Source of the DNA: Breznakia pachnodae
Lineage (GTDB): Bacteria > Bacillota_I > Bacilli_A > Erysipelotrichales > Erysipelotrichaceae
DNA: 64,000 bases
Reading direction: 5' to 3'
Assembly (NCBI RefSeq): GCF_030814225.1
Contig: NZ_JAUSUR010000008.1
Coordinates: 1 to 64,000 of the forward strand
In this document: positions 1-11,325 of the stretch, one piece after another
How positions within the stretch are numbered: the stretch's first letter is position 1
Layout: the number at the start of each line of letters is the position of its first letter
Program-made: the position numbers and the translations under genes
Notes under the pieces: model-generated
The model's input: the letters and a program-made list of their open reading frames with translations, nothing else
The model's database searches: none
What the model was told of the DNA's origin: nothing

Positions 1-693
1 GTAGGTAGTGGAGCAGGACTTCCTAACTTTATGGGAATGCCAGGAGAAAACTTAAATGGAGTATTCTCAGCAAATGAATTTTTAACTCGTTTCAATTTAA
101 TGAAAGCATATAAAGAAGGTGTAGATACACCAATCTTCAAAGCAAAAAGAGCAGCAATTATCGGTGGTGGTAATGTTGCGATGGATGCAGCAAGATGTGC
201 AAAAAGAGTTGGAATGGAAGAAGTATACATTGTATACCGTAGAAGTATGAATGAACTTCCTGCACGTGCAGAAGAAGTAGAACATGCAGAGGAAGAAGGA
301 ATTATCTTCAAGACATTAACAAACCCAGTAAGAGTATTGGGAGATGAGAATGGCTATGTATGTGGTATGGAATGTGTAGAGATGGAACTAGGTGAACCTG
401 ATGAAAGTGGCAGAAGAAGACCAATCGTCAAAGAAGGAAGTAACTTTGTGCTTGACGTAGACTGTATGATTATGTCAATTGGAACATCACCAAACCCACT
501 AATCCGTCACACAACAGAAGGATTGGAAGCAAACAAATGGGGATGTCTAGTAACTGATGAACATGGTAAAACAACTCGTGAGGGTGTTTATGCTGGTGGA
601 GATGCAGTTACTGGCGCTGCTACTGTAATTCTTGCAATGGGTGCAGGAAAAGAAGCTGCAGCTGCAATGGATGAGTACATTCAAAGTAAATAG
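1..693 (+). CDS. Glutamate synthase small-subunit-like NAD(P)H flavoenzyme, 3' end only
   Basis: The gene is open from base 1, so its N-terminus lies outside the window; 230 residues are visible. A second nucleotide-binding fold begins with the glycine motif IIGGGNVAMDAAR and continues to YRRSMNELPAR, which is typical of the NADPH site in the small (beta) subunit of glutamate synthase and in relatives such as NfnB/SudA. Near the end the FAD-binding motif GVYAGGDAVTGAATVI is followed by a helix, as in the family. The protein passes electrons from NAD(P)H through FAD to Fe-S partners, either for glutamate synthesis or for ferredoxin-linked transhydrogenation. Which of these applies cannot be decided without the N-terminus and upstream gene. 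An intrinsic terminator follows about 40 bases after the stop. Confidence 0.85.
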   Translation, partial: VGSGAGLPNFMGMPGENLNGVFSANEFLTRFNLMKAYKEGVDTPIFKAKRAAIIGGGNVAMDAARCAKRVGMEEVYIVYRRSMNELPARAEEVEHAEEEGIIFKTLTNPVRVLGDENGYVCGMECVEMELGEPDESGRRRPIVKEGSNFVLDVDCMIMSIGTSPNPLIRHTTEGLEANKWGCLVTDEHGKTTREGVYAGGDAVTGAATVILAMGAGKEAAAAMDEYIQSK

Positions 694-734
694 TTAATTA
701 ATTTGTTATTATGTAATAACAATGATTTTTAGTG

Positions 735-762
735 AAGAAGTCCTATACGGGGCTTCTTTTTT
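735..762 (+). terminator. Rho-independent terminator after the flavoenzyme gene
   Basis: A 9-bp stem (AAGAAGTCC paired with GGGCTTCTT, one G-T pair) with a short loop is followed by a run of six T. It closes the first transcription unit. Confidence 0.85.
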
Positions 763-776
763 GATGATTTAATCGG

Positions 777-794
777 TTTCACTTTAAAGTGAAA
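777..794. promoter_or_regulatory. Perfect 18-bp palindrome upstream of licR operon
   Basis: TTTCACTTTAAAGTGAAA is an exact palindrome about 85 bases upstream of the licR start codon. Its position fits an operator or activator site for the beta-glucoside operon. It does not match the cre consensus. No T-run follows, so a terminator is unlikely. The regulator that binds here is not known from the sequence. Confidence 0.45.
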
Positions 795-878
795 TATCAT
801 GTAATGACAGATAGTATGGTAATCATGATAATTAGGGTAGGAGATAATTCGTGATCCATATTGTAGAGAGGAGGAACT

Positions 879-2771
879 ATGTTATCAAATAGACAGAGAA
901 GAATTGTTCAAATTTTAATTAAAAATAAGCCATTGTATACATCGGTGAAGGAATTATCGACAGAGTTAGATGTTAGCGTTCGAACAATACAAAAAGAAGT
1001 ACAGACAATTAATGATTCGCTCAAAGAACAAGCACATATTAATAACGTCAGAAATCATGGATATATTTTAGAAGGTGATGATTCTGTTCTTATGCATATA
1101 TCAAAAAACGAGAATACTCTTCAAGATATGAACGAGAAAAAGGCAAGACTAAGTAGTATTGCTGATTATCTGTTGAATCAAAGTGACTATATAAGATATG
1201 AAGATATCTGCGATGAGTTTCTGGTTTCAAAATCAACTCTATCAAATGATATTAAAGAGATTAAATTGAAATTAGAAGAATATGAATTGTTCATTTCTTC
1301 AAAACATCCCTTGGGTATCAAAATTGAGGGAAGTGAATTTGCGAAACGTAAAGTATTGGTAAATTTATCAACGATCTTTCACTCAGATACCGTGAATACC
1401 GTACACTTCAAAGATTTAGACTTATTCGAAAAAATCAGTGAAGTATTAATTGATACATTAGTAAAAGAGGAATATAAGATATCAGATGTTGTACTACAGA
1501 ACATCATTATGCATATTTATATATCAGTTGAAAGAATGCGCAGTGGTAATTACTTAAAGATAAACATAGAAGATTCAAATTTTGATATGAGTAGTAATGA
1601 AGTGCATATCGCTAAAAATATTCTGGAGATACTGGCAAATGAGTTTGTGTTTCAGGTTGAAGAAAGTGAAATTGTAAATCTTGCAATCAATATTCAAGCA
1701 AAGAAGAATCATTATAATCCGGATTTTATTACGGATGAAATTAACGATGATGTGTTAGAGATATTGAAACGTATCAATTCAACATGGCATATTGATTTAG
1801 CAGATGATATTGAGTTACGAGTTTCTCTGGCTCTACATTTAATGCCGCTAAAACTAAGAATGATGCAAAGTATTCAATTAGAAAATGAATTGGAGAAAGA
1901 AATCAAACAATCATTCTCACTTGCATATGAGTTTGCGGTAGTAGCTTCTAGTTATATGGAAGAGATTACAGGAAAAAGTATGTCACTTGGGGAGTTATCT
2001 TATTTAACTGTTCACTTTAGTTTAGCAGTAGAAAAACGAGACTTTGATATAGAAAAGAAAAGTATCTTATTAATAAGTTCTTCACGAAGAGGAGATTCAC
2101 TATTATTTACGTATCGACTTCGCAGATGGTTTCCTGAAATGATTTCAGAAATTGATATTCGTAATGTGTATGAACTACCTGCACTTGATATAAGTAAATA
2201 TGATGTAATTTTCACTACAGTAAATGAATCAGAATTGATTCCTGATGATGCTGTATATATTAATTACTTTTTGAGTGAACAAGATCATCATCAAATTGAA
2301 AAGGTATTAACAGGTTTGAGTACACGTCAGAATATTATGAAGTACTTTAGTGAAAATTTATTCTTCAATGATGTTGAATCAAGAGAATATGATGAAGTAC
2401 TGAAAGAACTTTGTGAACGAGTAACCAATATAAAGAAAGATGTTTTCACATCAGAGTTATATCCAGCAGTATTAAGAAGAGAAAAACTTGGATATACAAC
2501 ATTTGGAAATCTGATTGCAATGCCACATCCGGATGGATTGATTACTACAGAAACATTTGTAAGTGTTTGTATTTTAGAAGAACCAATCGATTGGGCGCAG
2601 GAGAAAGTACAATTGATTTTCTTAACTTGTAATGAAGAAACAGATCAAAAAGAATTAAGGGCATTATTTGATTTTCTAAGTAGATTAATTATTGACAAAG
2701 AAAGTGTCGACTTAATTATCAAAGATAGAACATATGCTAACTTTATAAAACTATTAAAGAGAAAGGTATAA
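879..2771 (+). CDS. licR: LicR/MtlR-type PTS-controlled transcriptional activator
   Basis: This 630-residue multidomain regulator of the BglG/LicR class controls the PTS genes that follow it. Reading along the protein: a winged helix at about 1-60, a second Mga-like helix-turn-helix at about 85-165, PRD1 at about 185-290 (conserved His in NIIMHIY), PRD2 at about 295-400 (ALHLMPL and TVHFSLA), a IIB-Gat-like domain at about 405-490 and a IIA-fructose-like domain at about 500-630 (MPHPDGL carries the phosphorylatable His). In the IIB-like domain the usual phospho-cysteine position reads Ser (LLISSSRRGDS), so that relay step is probably absent. A strong site (GAGGAGG) precedes the ATG. The IIA gene starts 4 bases after its stop, indicating one operon. 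Confidence 0.9.
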   Translation: MLSNRQRRIVQILIKNKPLYTSVKELSTELDVSVRTIQKEVQTINDSLKEQAHINNVRNHGYILEGDDSVLMHISKNENTLQDMNEKKARLSSIADYLLNQSDYIRYEDICDEFLVSKSTLSNDIKEIKLKLEEYELFISSKHPLGIKIEGSEFAKRKVLVNLSTIFHSDTVNTVHFKDLDLFEKISEVLIDTLVKEEYKISDVVLQNIIMHIYISVERMRSGNYLKINIEDSNFDMSSNEVHIAKNILEILANEFVFQVEESEIVNLAINIQAKKNHYNPDFITDEINDDVLEILKRINSTWHIDLADDIELRVSLALHLMPLKLRMMQSIQLENELEKEIKQSFSLAYEFAVVASSYMEEITGKSMSLGELSYLTVHFSLAVEKRDFDIEKKSILLISSSRRGDSLLFTYRLRRWFPEMISEIDIRNVYELPALDISKYDVIFTTVNESELIPDDAVYINYFLSEQDHHQIEKVLTGLSTRQNIMKYFSENLFFNDVESREYDEVLKELCERVTNIKKDVFTSELYPAVLRREKLGYTTFGNLIAMPHPDGLITTETFVSVCILEEPIDWAQEKVQLIFLTCNEETDQKELRALFDFLSRLIIDKESVDLIIKDRTYANFIKLLKRKV

Positions 2772-2775
2772 GAGT

Positions 2776-3102
2776 ATGGAAGAATTTAATGAAAGCGGAA
2801 TGAGTTTGATTCTACATAGTGGGGATGCAAAGAACTCAGCAATGAAGGCATTACGGTTTGCCAGAAAACATGAGTTTGATGAAGCAGAAAAACATTTGAA
2901 AGAAGCTCGTGAACACATAGGAGAAGCTCATCAATCACAAACAGACTTATTGCATAAGGAAGCAAATGGTGATGCAACGACGGTTTCGCTATTGATGGTG
3001 CATGCACAAGACCACATGATGAATACATTATCATTTATTGATAGTACAGATGAAATGATTCATTTGTATAAAGAAATATATGAATTAAAGAAGGAGAAAT
3101 AA
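2776..3102 (+). CDS. licA: PTS lactose/cellobiose-family IIA component
   Basis: This 108-residue, fully helical cytoplasmic protein accepts phosphate from HPr and passes it to the IIB protein encoded next. The family signature HAQDH lies at residues 76-80, and its first His is the likely phosphorylation site by analogy with IIA-Lac. Length and helix pattern (residues 8-55 and 60-105) match the trimeric IIA-Lac/Cel proteins. The gene sits between licR and the IIB gene with gaps of only a few bases, which implies co-transcription. Sugar specificity cannot be read from this subunit; a beta-glucoside is inferred from the GH1 gene in the operon. Confidence 0.93.
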   Translation: MEEFNESGMSLILHSGDAKNSAMKALRFARKHEFDEAEKHLKEAREHIGEAHQSQTDLLHKEANGDATTVSLLMVHAQDHMMNTLSFIDSTDEMIHLYKEIYELKKEK

Positions 3103-3104
3103 TT

Positions 3105-3401
3105 ATGCAAATTACACTTATTTGTTCAGCTGGAATGTCTACTAGTATGCTAGTGGCAAGAATGGATGAAGCAGCAAAGAAAAAGGGAATTGATGTTGTG
3201 ATTTCAGCACATAGCTGGACGAACTTAGAAAAGGTAATCAAACAGACAGATATTTTATTGATTGGACCGCAACTAAGTTATGCGGAAGAAGATTTAAGAG
3301 CTCAATATCCAGATATGCCAATGGCGGTTATTGACAGTATTAAGTATGGAACAATGAATGGTGATGCAGTACTTGAGGATGCATTGGCATTACAGAAATA
3401 G
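3105..3401 (+). CDS. licB: PTS lactose/cellobiose-family IIB component
   Basis: This 98-residue IIB protein has the phosphocysteine loop ICSAGMSTSMLV at the end of the first strand; Cys7 is the phosphate carrier that phosphorylates the incoming sugar with IIC. It starts 3 bases after the IIA stop, with the site GGAG overlapping the IIA end, and is followed by IIC after 21 bases. Size and motif fit the cellobiose/chitobiose IIB family rather than fused IIBC proteins. Confidence 0.93.
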   Translation: MQITLICSAGMSTSMLVARMDEAAKKKGIDVVISAHSWTNLEKVIKQTDILLIGPQLSYAEEDLRAQYPDMPMAVIDSIKYGTMNGDAVLEDALALQK

Positions 3402-3422
3402 AGAAAAATAAAGGAGAAAATT

Positions 3423-6168
<2,746 letters not shown>

Positions 6169-6176
6169 AATAATGA

Positions 6177-6205
6177 AACAAGGGACATCAATGATGTCTT
6201 TTGTT
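6177..6205 (+). terminator. Hairpin terminator of the beta-glucoside operon
   Basis: A 13-bp stem (GACATC/GATGTC core, with two G-T pairs) and 3-base loop lie 9 bases after the GH1 stop and end in TTTTGTT. The T-run is short but the stem is long. Confidence 0.7.
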
Positions 6206-6293
6206 GCGTAAAGTGGTATATTAATAAATAGGAAGTTTATAGTTCGTGTCGATTAATATAGCAACTTATAAACAAAAAAAGGAGGGTAAGAAT

Positions 6294-7055
6294 ATGAAGA
6301 GATATACAGTAATTACAGGTGCAAGTTCAGGAATTGGATATGCCAGTGCAATTAAATTTGCTCAACGTGGAGATAATGTTATACTGGTTGCTCGTCGTGA
6401 ATCCAGATTAGAGGAATTACAGGAAGAGATATTACAAATAAACCCAAATATAGATTGTATATATTTTGCATTGGATTTATCAATAATGGAAAACTGTTAT
6501 AAGCTATATAATCAATTGGCTGATTATGATATAAAGACTTGGATTAATAATGCTGGTTTTGGTGTATATGGAAAACAAGATGAATTACCACTTGATAAAC
6601 TGCAGGATATGCTGCATCTGAATATTGAAGCAGTTAGTATTTTATCAACTTTATTTATCCGTGATTATAAAAATAAAGATGATACTCAACTAATTAATGT
6701 TTCATCAGCTGGTGGTTATACAATTGTACAAGGAGCGGTTGCTTATTGTGCTACAAAATTCTTTGTTAGTTCCTTTAGTGAAGGATTGGCAATGGAATTA
6801 GATAATGAAGGCGCAAAAATGAAAGTAAAAGTTCTGGCACCATTCTTGACCAAAACGGAATTTGCTGAAGTTGCAAACAATGATCAGGACTTTAAATATG
6901 AAGATAAGTATGAAAAATTTCATACGAGTGAAGAAGTCGCTCAGTTTCTTATTGATTTATACGAAAGCGATAACTGCTTAGGAATTGTGAGCCGTGAAGA
7001 TTTTGCGTTTACACTATGCGATTATCAATTTAAACATTCAGGACCATCAAAATAA
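6294..7055 (+). CDS. Short-chain dehydrogenase/reductase
   Basis: This 253-residue classical SDR has the Rossmann glycine motif TGASSGIG (8-15), NNAG (85-88), the catalytic Ser in NVSSAGG (about 137) and YCATK (Tyr151, Lys155). It is therefore an NAD(P)H-dependent oxidoreductase in the cytoplasm, of unknown substrate. The ATG at 6294 is preferred over an in-frame GTG 48 bases upstream because GGAGG sits 8 bases before it and the protein then begins directly at the first strand. It is close to the DltE/YqjQ type of SDR. The small AraC-type gene follows after 62 bases. Confidence 0.88.
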   Translation: MKRYTVITGASSGIGYASAIKFAQRGDNVILVARRESRLEELQEEILQINPNIDCIYFALDLSIMENCYKLYNQLADYDIKTWINNAGFGVYGKQDELPLDKLQDMLHLNIEAVSILSTLFIRDYKNKDDTQLINVSSAGGYTIVQGAVAYCATKFFVSSFSEGLAMELDNEGAKMKVKVLAPFLTKTEFAEVANNDQDFKYEDKYEKFHTSEEVAQFLIDLYESDNCLGIVSREDFAFTLCDYQFKHSGPSK

Positions 7056-7117
7056 AACAGCAATTCATATCATGTATTTTAATATAATTATTGATATAGT
7101 TAGGAAGGAGTGTAGAG

Positions 7118-7453
7118 ATGTCGATACAGACGAAAGAGAAAATGGTAATGTGGGTAAAACATAATGTTGAGCAGTCACCAAGTTTAGAAGAAATGGCTGA
7201 CTATGTTGGATATTCTGCATTTCACTGTTCGAGGGAATTCAAAGAATTTACAGGGATGACTTATAAGAAGTATCTTGCAAACTGTAAACTTGAAGCAATC
7301 GCAAATGATTTAGTAGCTACTAGTGAGCGTATTATTGATATTGCATATCGTTATGGTTATTCTTCTAGTGAAGTGCTGAGTAGAGCGTTTCGAGTGGTTT
7401 ATCTTAAATCACCTAGAGAATATCGTGAACACTATCGTAGTGGACAGCTCTAA
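7118..7453 (+). CDS. Minimal AraC-family DNA-binding protein
   Basis: The 111-residue protein consists almost only of an AraC/XylS double helix-turn-helix domain: first helix pair at about 20-60 (MADYVGYSAFHCSREFKEFTG) is followed by the classic second motif IAYRYGYSSSEVLSRAFR (about 80-97) and SPREYR. No ligand-binding domain is present. Such stand-alone domains resemble SoxS/MarA-type regulators or the DNA-binding half of stress activators. GGAAGGAG lies 7 bases before the ATG. The start is well supported. Target genes are unknown; the SDR upstream is a candidate neighbour. Confidence 0.85.
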   Translation: MSIQTKEKMVMWVKHNVEQSPSLEEMADYVGYSAFHCSREFKEFTGMTYKKYLANCKLEAIANDLVATSERIIDIAYRYGYSSSEVLSRAFRVVYLKSPREYREHYRSGQL

Positions 7454-7471
7454 CACAAGATGGGGTAAATT

Positions 7472-8293
7472 ATGAACGATAAACGATTAGAAATTAAAAA
7501 GAAGTTAAGAAGATATGAAAATTTAGGATATGAAGTTCCAAAGATGAGTCTAATTAAAACAGATGAACAGATTCAGGGAATTAAAGATAGTGCAAAAATT
7601 AATATTGCATTGCTTGATTATATTGGTGAATTTGTAAAAGCAGGTGTCACAACTGAATATCTAGATAATCTTATTTATGAAAAGACACTTGCTCATGGTG
7701 CAATTCCTGCGCCACTTGGTTATGAAGGATTTCCAAAGAGTTGCTGTATTTCAATTGATAATGAAGTATGTCATGGCATTCCTAACGATAACCAAGTACT
7801 AATGGATGGAGATATTGTTAATATTGATGTTTCTACAATTTATAATGGCTATTATTCAGATTCATCAAGAATGTTCTGTGTAGGCAATATATCAAAAGAT
7901 AAGAAGCGGCTTGTAGAGATTGCCAGAGAGTGTATGGAAGCTGGTATTGAACAAATCAAGCCATGGACACCAATTGGTAATGTTGGTGCTGCAGTGAATG
8001 CTCATGCAGTTAAGAATGGCTATAGTGTAGTTCGTGAAGTAGGTGGTCATGGAGTAGGGCTAGAGTTTCATGAAGATCCATGGGTAAGTTTTGTATCCAA
8101 GAAAGATACAGGCATGCTTATGGTGCCAGGTATGATGTTTACCGTTGAACCGATGATTAATGCAGGAGGACCATCAATTTTTCTAGATGAAGAGAATGGA
8201 TGGACAATTTATACTGTTGATCAAAAACCATCAGCTCAATGGGAGAAAACCATTTTAGTAACGGAAGATGGATATGAGGTAATTGCATACTAA
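7472..8293 (+). CDS. map: Methionine aminopeptidase, type I
   Basis: This 273-residue metalloprotease removes the initiator Met from new proteins. The five metal ligands are in place: Asp in NIDVST and YYSDSS, His in GGHGVG, Glu in FTVEPM and Glu in AQWEKT. The last motif is usually AQFEHT or AQYEHT; here a Lys replaces the His next to the ligand Glu. GFPKSCCISIDNEVCHGIP is typical for type I. A 40-residue N-terminal extension, basic and helical, precedes the catalytic domain, as in the longer Firmicute forms. The gene begins 18 bases after the AraC-type gene. Confidence 0.93.
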   Translation: MNDKRLEIKKKLRRYENLGYEVPKMSLIKTDEQIQGIKDSAKINIALLDYIGEFVKAGVTTEYLDNLIYEKTLAHGAIPAPLGYEGFPKSCCISIDNEVCHGIPNDNQVLMDGDIVNIDVSTIYNGYYSDSSRMFCVGNISKDKKRLVEIARECMEAGIEQIKPWTPIGNVGAAVNAHAVKNGYSVVREVGGHGVGLEFHEDPWVSFVSKKDTGMLMVPGMMFTVEPMINAGGPSIFLDEENGWTIYTVDQKPSAQWEKTILVTEDGYEVIAY

Positions 8294-8328
8294 TGAAAAT
8301 GTAAATTTATGAAACTTTCAAGAAAGTA

Positions 8329-8357
8329 TTGTAAAATTTTCATTTATCATTTATAAT
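8329..8357 (+). promoter_or_regulatory. Promoter of the leuS-leuACDB unit
   Basis: TTGTAA (8329-8334) and TATAAT (8352-8357) are separated by 17 bases, an excellent sigma-A-type arrangement. Start of transcription would be near 8364, just upstream of the T-box leader. Confidence 0.75.
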
Positions 8358-8363
8358 AACATC

Positions 8364-8589
8364 TAATACAGCTAGGAACTGAAGTAGTAACTTTGAAAAA
8401 CACAGTAGAGAGCAAGTGGTTGGTGAAAACTTGTGTGTAATAGAAGCGAACTTGTCAGGGAGCTAATAGATAAGCTATTCGTAGGTCGGCGTTAACGATA
8501 AATGAAGTGCATGTACGTTTGTATATGAACTAAGGTGGTACCGCGTAATATACGTCCTTAGAGTAAATCTAAGGACGTTTTTTTATTAA
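8364..8589 (+). promoter_or_regulatory. T-box leader (tRNA-Leu sensing)
   Basis: The 14-base T-box sequence AAGGTGGTACCGCG (8532-8545) is directly visible. It is followed by a 10-bp terminator stem (8552-8561 with 8569-8578) and a T-run. Upstream, Stem I carries the GGTGAAA-type distal loop (8421-8429 region) and a specifier loop reading GAA-CTT-G with the specifier at 8451-8453. CUU is a leucine codon, matching leuS and the leucine biosynthesis genes downstream. Known mechanism: uncharged tRNA-Leu pairs with the specifier and with the T-box bulge, stabilises the antiterminator and allows read-through. Confidence 0.95.
8552..8584 (+). terminator. Conditional terminator of the T-box
   Basis: ACGTCCTTAG pairs perfectly with CTAAGGACGT across a 7-base loop, followed by seven T. 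Its 5' part overlaps the region that forms the antiterminator with the T-box sequence. Confidence 0.93.
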
Positions 8590-8899
8590 TTAGGAAAGTT
8601 CTATAAAAATATTAGGATAAAAAGAAATAAATGTTAATAAAAAAGTAAGCACAAAATGGAACTACAATATTAATGCAGTCACTAATGGAAGATGGCTGGT
8701 CGGTATTGTAGATGGAATTTCATTGTGTGTAAATGGAGCAGGATTGATTTGAATTCTTTATCGTAACACCTTGCATAAGGAAAGATGAAGAAGAAAATAA
8801 TCTTACAGGGCCACAAGAAAGGTGCCTGGTATTAAATCTTTGTATTTAATATGATTTCTTAGAAATCATTTTCTTGTTAAATAAAGGAGAGTAAGACGT
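8590..8899 (+). other. Unusually long spacer between T-box terminator and leuS, with two adjacent hairpins
   Basis: About 310 bases separate the T-box terminator from the leuS ATG. No convincing gene was found. Two perfect hairpins lie side by side: ATTAAAT/ATTTAAT (8831-8850, 6-base loop) and ATGATTTCT/AGAAATCAT (8851-8869), the second followed by TTTTCTTG. They end about 11 bases before the leuS ribosome site AAAGGAGAG. They could act on stability, processing or initiation, or be a weak second terminator. Confidence 0.4.
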
Positions 8900-11302
8900 A
8901 TGGTGTTTAATCATAAGAAAATTGAAAAGAAATGGCAACAGTATTGGGATGATCATAATACATTCTATACTGATATAAGAGACTTTAGTAAACCAAAGTA
9001 TTATGCTTTGGATATGTTTCCTTATCCTTCAGGAATAGGATTACATGTTGGACATCCAGAAGGATATACGGCAACGGATATTATTTGCCGTAAAAAAAGA
9101 ATGGAAGGGTTTAATGTTTTACACCCAATGGGATATGACAGTTTTGGATTACCAGCTGAACAATATGCAATCAGTACTGGTAACAATCCAAAAGACTTCA
9201 CAAATGAAAACATTAAGACATTTACCAGACAGTTAAAAACATTAGGTATGTCATATGACTGGAGTAAAGAAATTGCTACAAGTGATCCTTCATTCTATAA
9301 GTGGACACAATGGATCTTCAAACAATTATTTGATGATGGATTAGCAAAATGTGTTGATATGCCAGTGAACTGGTGTGAAGAATTAGGTACAGTATTAGCA
9401 AACGATGAAGTAATTGATGGTAAAAGTGAACGTGGAGGTTATCCAGTTATTCGTAAGAATATGCGTCAATGGGTAATTGATATTGTAGCTTATGCAGAAA
9501 AGTTATTGGATGGTTTGGATACAATTGACTGGCCTGAATCAACAAAAGAAATGCAAAGAAACTGGATTGGTAAATCAATTGGAGCGAGTGTAACGTTTAG
9601 CGTAGATGGATATGATGCATCATTTGATGTATTTACTACAAGAGCAGATACGTTATTTGGAGCTACATATTGTGTATTAGCGCCAGAACATGAACTTGTT
9701 GATAAGATTACAACAACTGATAAAAAAGCGGATGTAGATGCTTACAAATTAGCAGCAGCTAGTAAATCAGAAATTGAAAGAACTGAATTAAATAAAGAAA
9801 AGACAGGTGCCTTTACTGGAGCTTATGCAATTAATCCAGTAAATGGTAAGAAAGTTCCAATCTGGATTAGTGATTATGTATTAAGTACTTATGGTACTGG
9901 AGCAATCATGGCAGTTCCTGCACATGATGAAAGAGATTATGAATTTGCAACAAAATTTGGTATTGAAATCATTCCAGTATTGGAAGGTGGAGATATCAGT
10001 AAAGAAGCCTTTGTTGGTGATGGTGTTCATATTAACTCTGATTTCTTAAATGGTTTAGGAAAACAGGATGCAATTGATACGATGATCAATTGGTTGGAAG
10101 AACATAAATGTGGAACGAAAAAGATTAATTATCGTTTACGCGAATGGATTTTCGCAAGACAACGTTATTGGGGAGAACCAATTCCAGTAGTAACATTAGA
10201 AAACGGAAACCAAATTAGTTTACGTGATGATGAATTACCACTTATCTTACCTGCATTAAAAGATTACTCTCCTGGAAAAGGTGGTGCATCACCACTTGAT
10301 CGTGATCAGGATTGGGTAAATGTGGAAGTTGATGGAATTAAAGGAAAAAGAGAAACAAGTACAATGCCAGGTAGTGCAGGGTCTAGTTGGTATTTCCTTA
10401 GATATATTGATCCTAATAATGATGAAGTGTTAGCAGATAAAGAATTATTAAAACACTGGTTACCAGTAGATTTATACATTGGTGGACCAGAACATGCAGT
10501 AGGACACTTATTATATGCAAGAATGTGGAACAACTACTTATATGATAAAGGAGTAGTTCCAGTAAAAGAACCATTTAAGAAACTGATTCACCAAGGAATG
10601 ATTTTAGGGGAAAATGGAATCAAGATGGGAAAACGCTTCCCTGAGTTTGTAGTTGATCCTGATGATATCGTTGAACAGTTTGGTGCTGATACATTAAGAG
10701 TATATGAAATGTTTATGGGACCATTAGAAGCAAGTAAACCATGGTCACATGCAGGAGTTGAAGGTACTAGAAAATGGTTAGACAGAGTATATCGTTTATT
10801 TAGTGAATATCAGGATAAGATGGTAGAAACAAATAACCATAGTTTAGATAGAGTTTATCATGCAACGGTTAAGAAGGTATCTGGTGATATTGAAACCTTA
10901 AATTTAAATACAGCAATATCACAAATGATGATTTTCATTAATGAGTGTTATAAAGCAGATGAATTATATATTGAATACTTAAAAGGATTTGTGAAGATGT
11001 TTGCATGCTTCGCACCTCATTTAGGTGAAGAATTATGGAGTACAGTCTTCAATGAACAAGAAAGCTTAACTTATGCAGACTGGCCTACCTATGATGAAAA
11101 AATGTTAGTTCAAGATGAAGTTGAAATTATTGTTCAGGTAAATGGTAAACTTCGCGCGAAGTTTATGATGGCAAATGGAAGCAGTGATGATGCAATCAAA
11201 GAAGAAGCGTTAGCTTTGGATGCGGTTAAAACATACACGGAAGGAAAGGAAATACGTAAAGTTATTGTAATTAAAAATAAATTAGTAAACATTGTAGTTT
11301 AA
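8900..11302 (+). CDS. leuS: Leucyl-tRNA synthetase
   Basis: This 800-residue class I synthetase charges tRNA-Leu. The family signature FPYPSG is followed by HVGH (49-52, the HIGH motif). The editing domain is present at about 220-410, and the conserved [12 protein letters not shown] and [14 protein letters not shown] motifs appear before the catalytic loop. The KMSKS position reads KMGKR (575-579) followed by [21 protein letters not shown]. The Lys residues that contact ATP are kept, but the usual Ser is Gly. Length is close to B. subtilis LeuRS (804). AAAGGAGAG precedes the ATG, and leuA starts 23 bases after the stop. Expression is set by the T-box leader upstream. Confidence 0.97.
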   Translation: MVFNHKKIEKKWQQYWDDHNTFYTDIRDFSKPKYYALDMFPYPSGIGLHVGHPEGYTATDIICRKKRMEGFNVLHPMGYDSFGLPAEQYAISTGNNPKDFTNENIKTFTRQLKTLGMSYDWSKEIATSDPSFYKWTQWIFKQLFDDGLAKCVDMPVNWCEELGTVLANDEVIDGKSERGGYPVIRKNMRQWVIDIVAYAEKLLDGLDTIDWPESTKEMQRNWIGKSIGASVTFSVDGYDASFDVFTTRADTLFGATYCVLAPEHELVDKITTTDKKADVDAYKLAAASKSEIERTELNKEKTGAFTGAYAINPVNGKKVPIWISDYVLSTYGTGAIMAVPAHDERDYEFATKFGIEIIPVLEGGDISKEAFVGDGVHINSDFLNGLGKQDAIDTMINWLEEHKCGTKKINYRLREWIFARQRYWGEPIPVVTLENGNQISLRDDELPLILPALKDYSPGKGGASPLDRDQDWVNVEVDGIKGKRETSTMPGSAGSSWYFLRYIDPNNDEVLADKELLKHWLPVDLYIGGPEHAVGHLLYARMWNNYLYDKGVVPVKEPFKKLIHQGMILGENGIKMGKRFPEFVVDPDDIVEQFGADTLRVYEMFMGPLEASKPWSHAGVEGTRKWLDRVYRLFSEYQDKMVETNNHSLDRVYHATVKKVSGDIETLNLNTAISQMMIFINECYKADELYIEYLKGFVKMFACFAPHLGEELWSTVFNEQESLTYADWPTYDEKMLVQDEVEIIVQVNGKLRAKFMMANGSSDDAIKEEALALDAVKTYTEGKEIRKVIVIKNKLVNIVV

Positions 11303-11325
11303 AACTATAAGTGGGAGGAAGAAGT

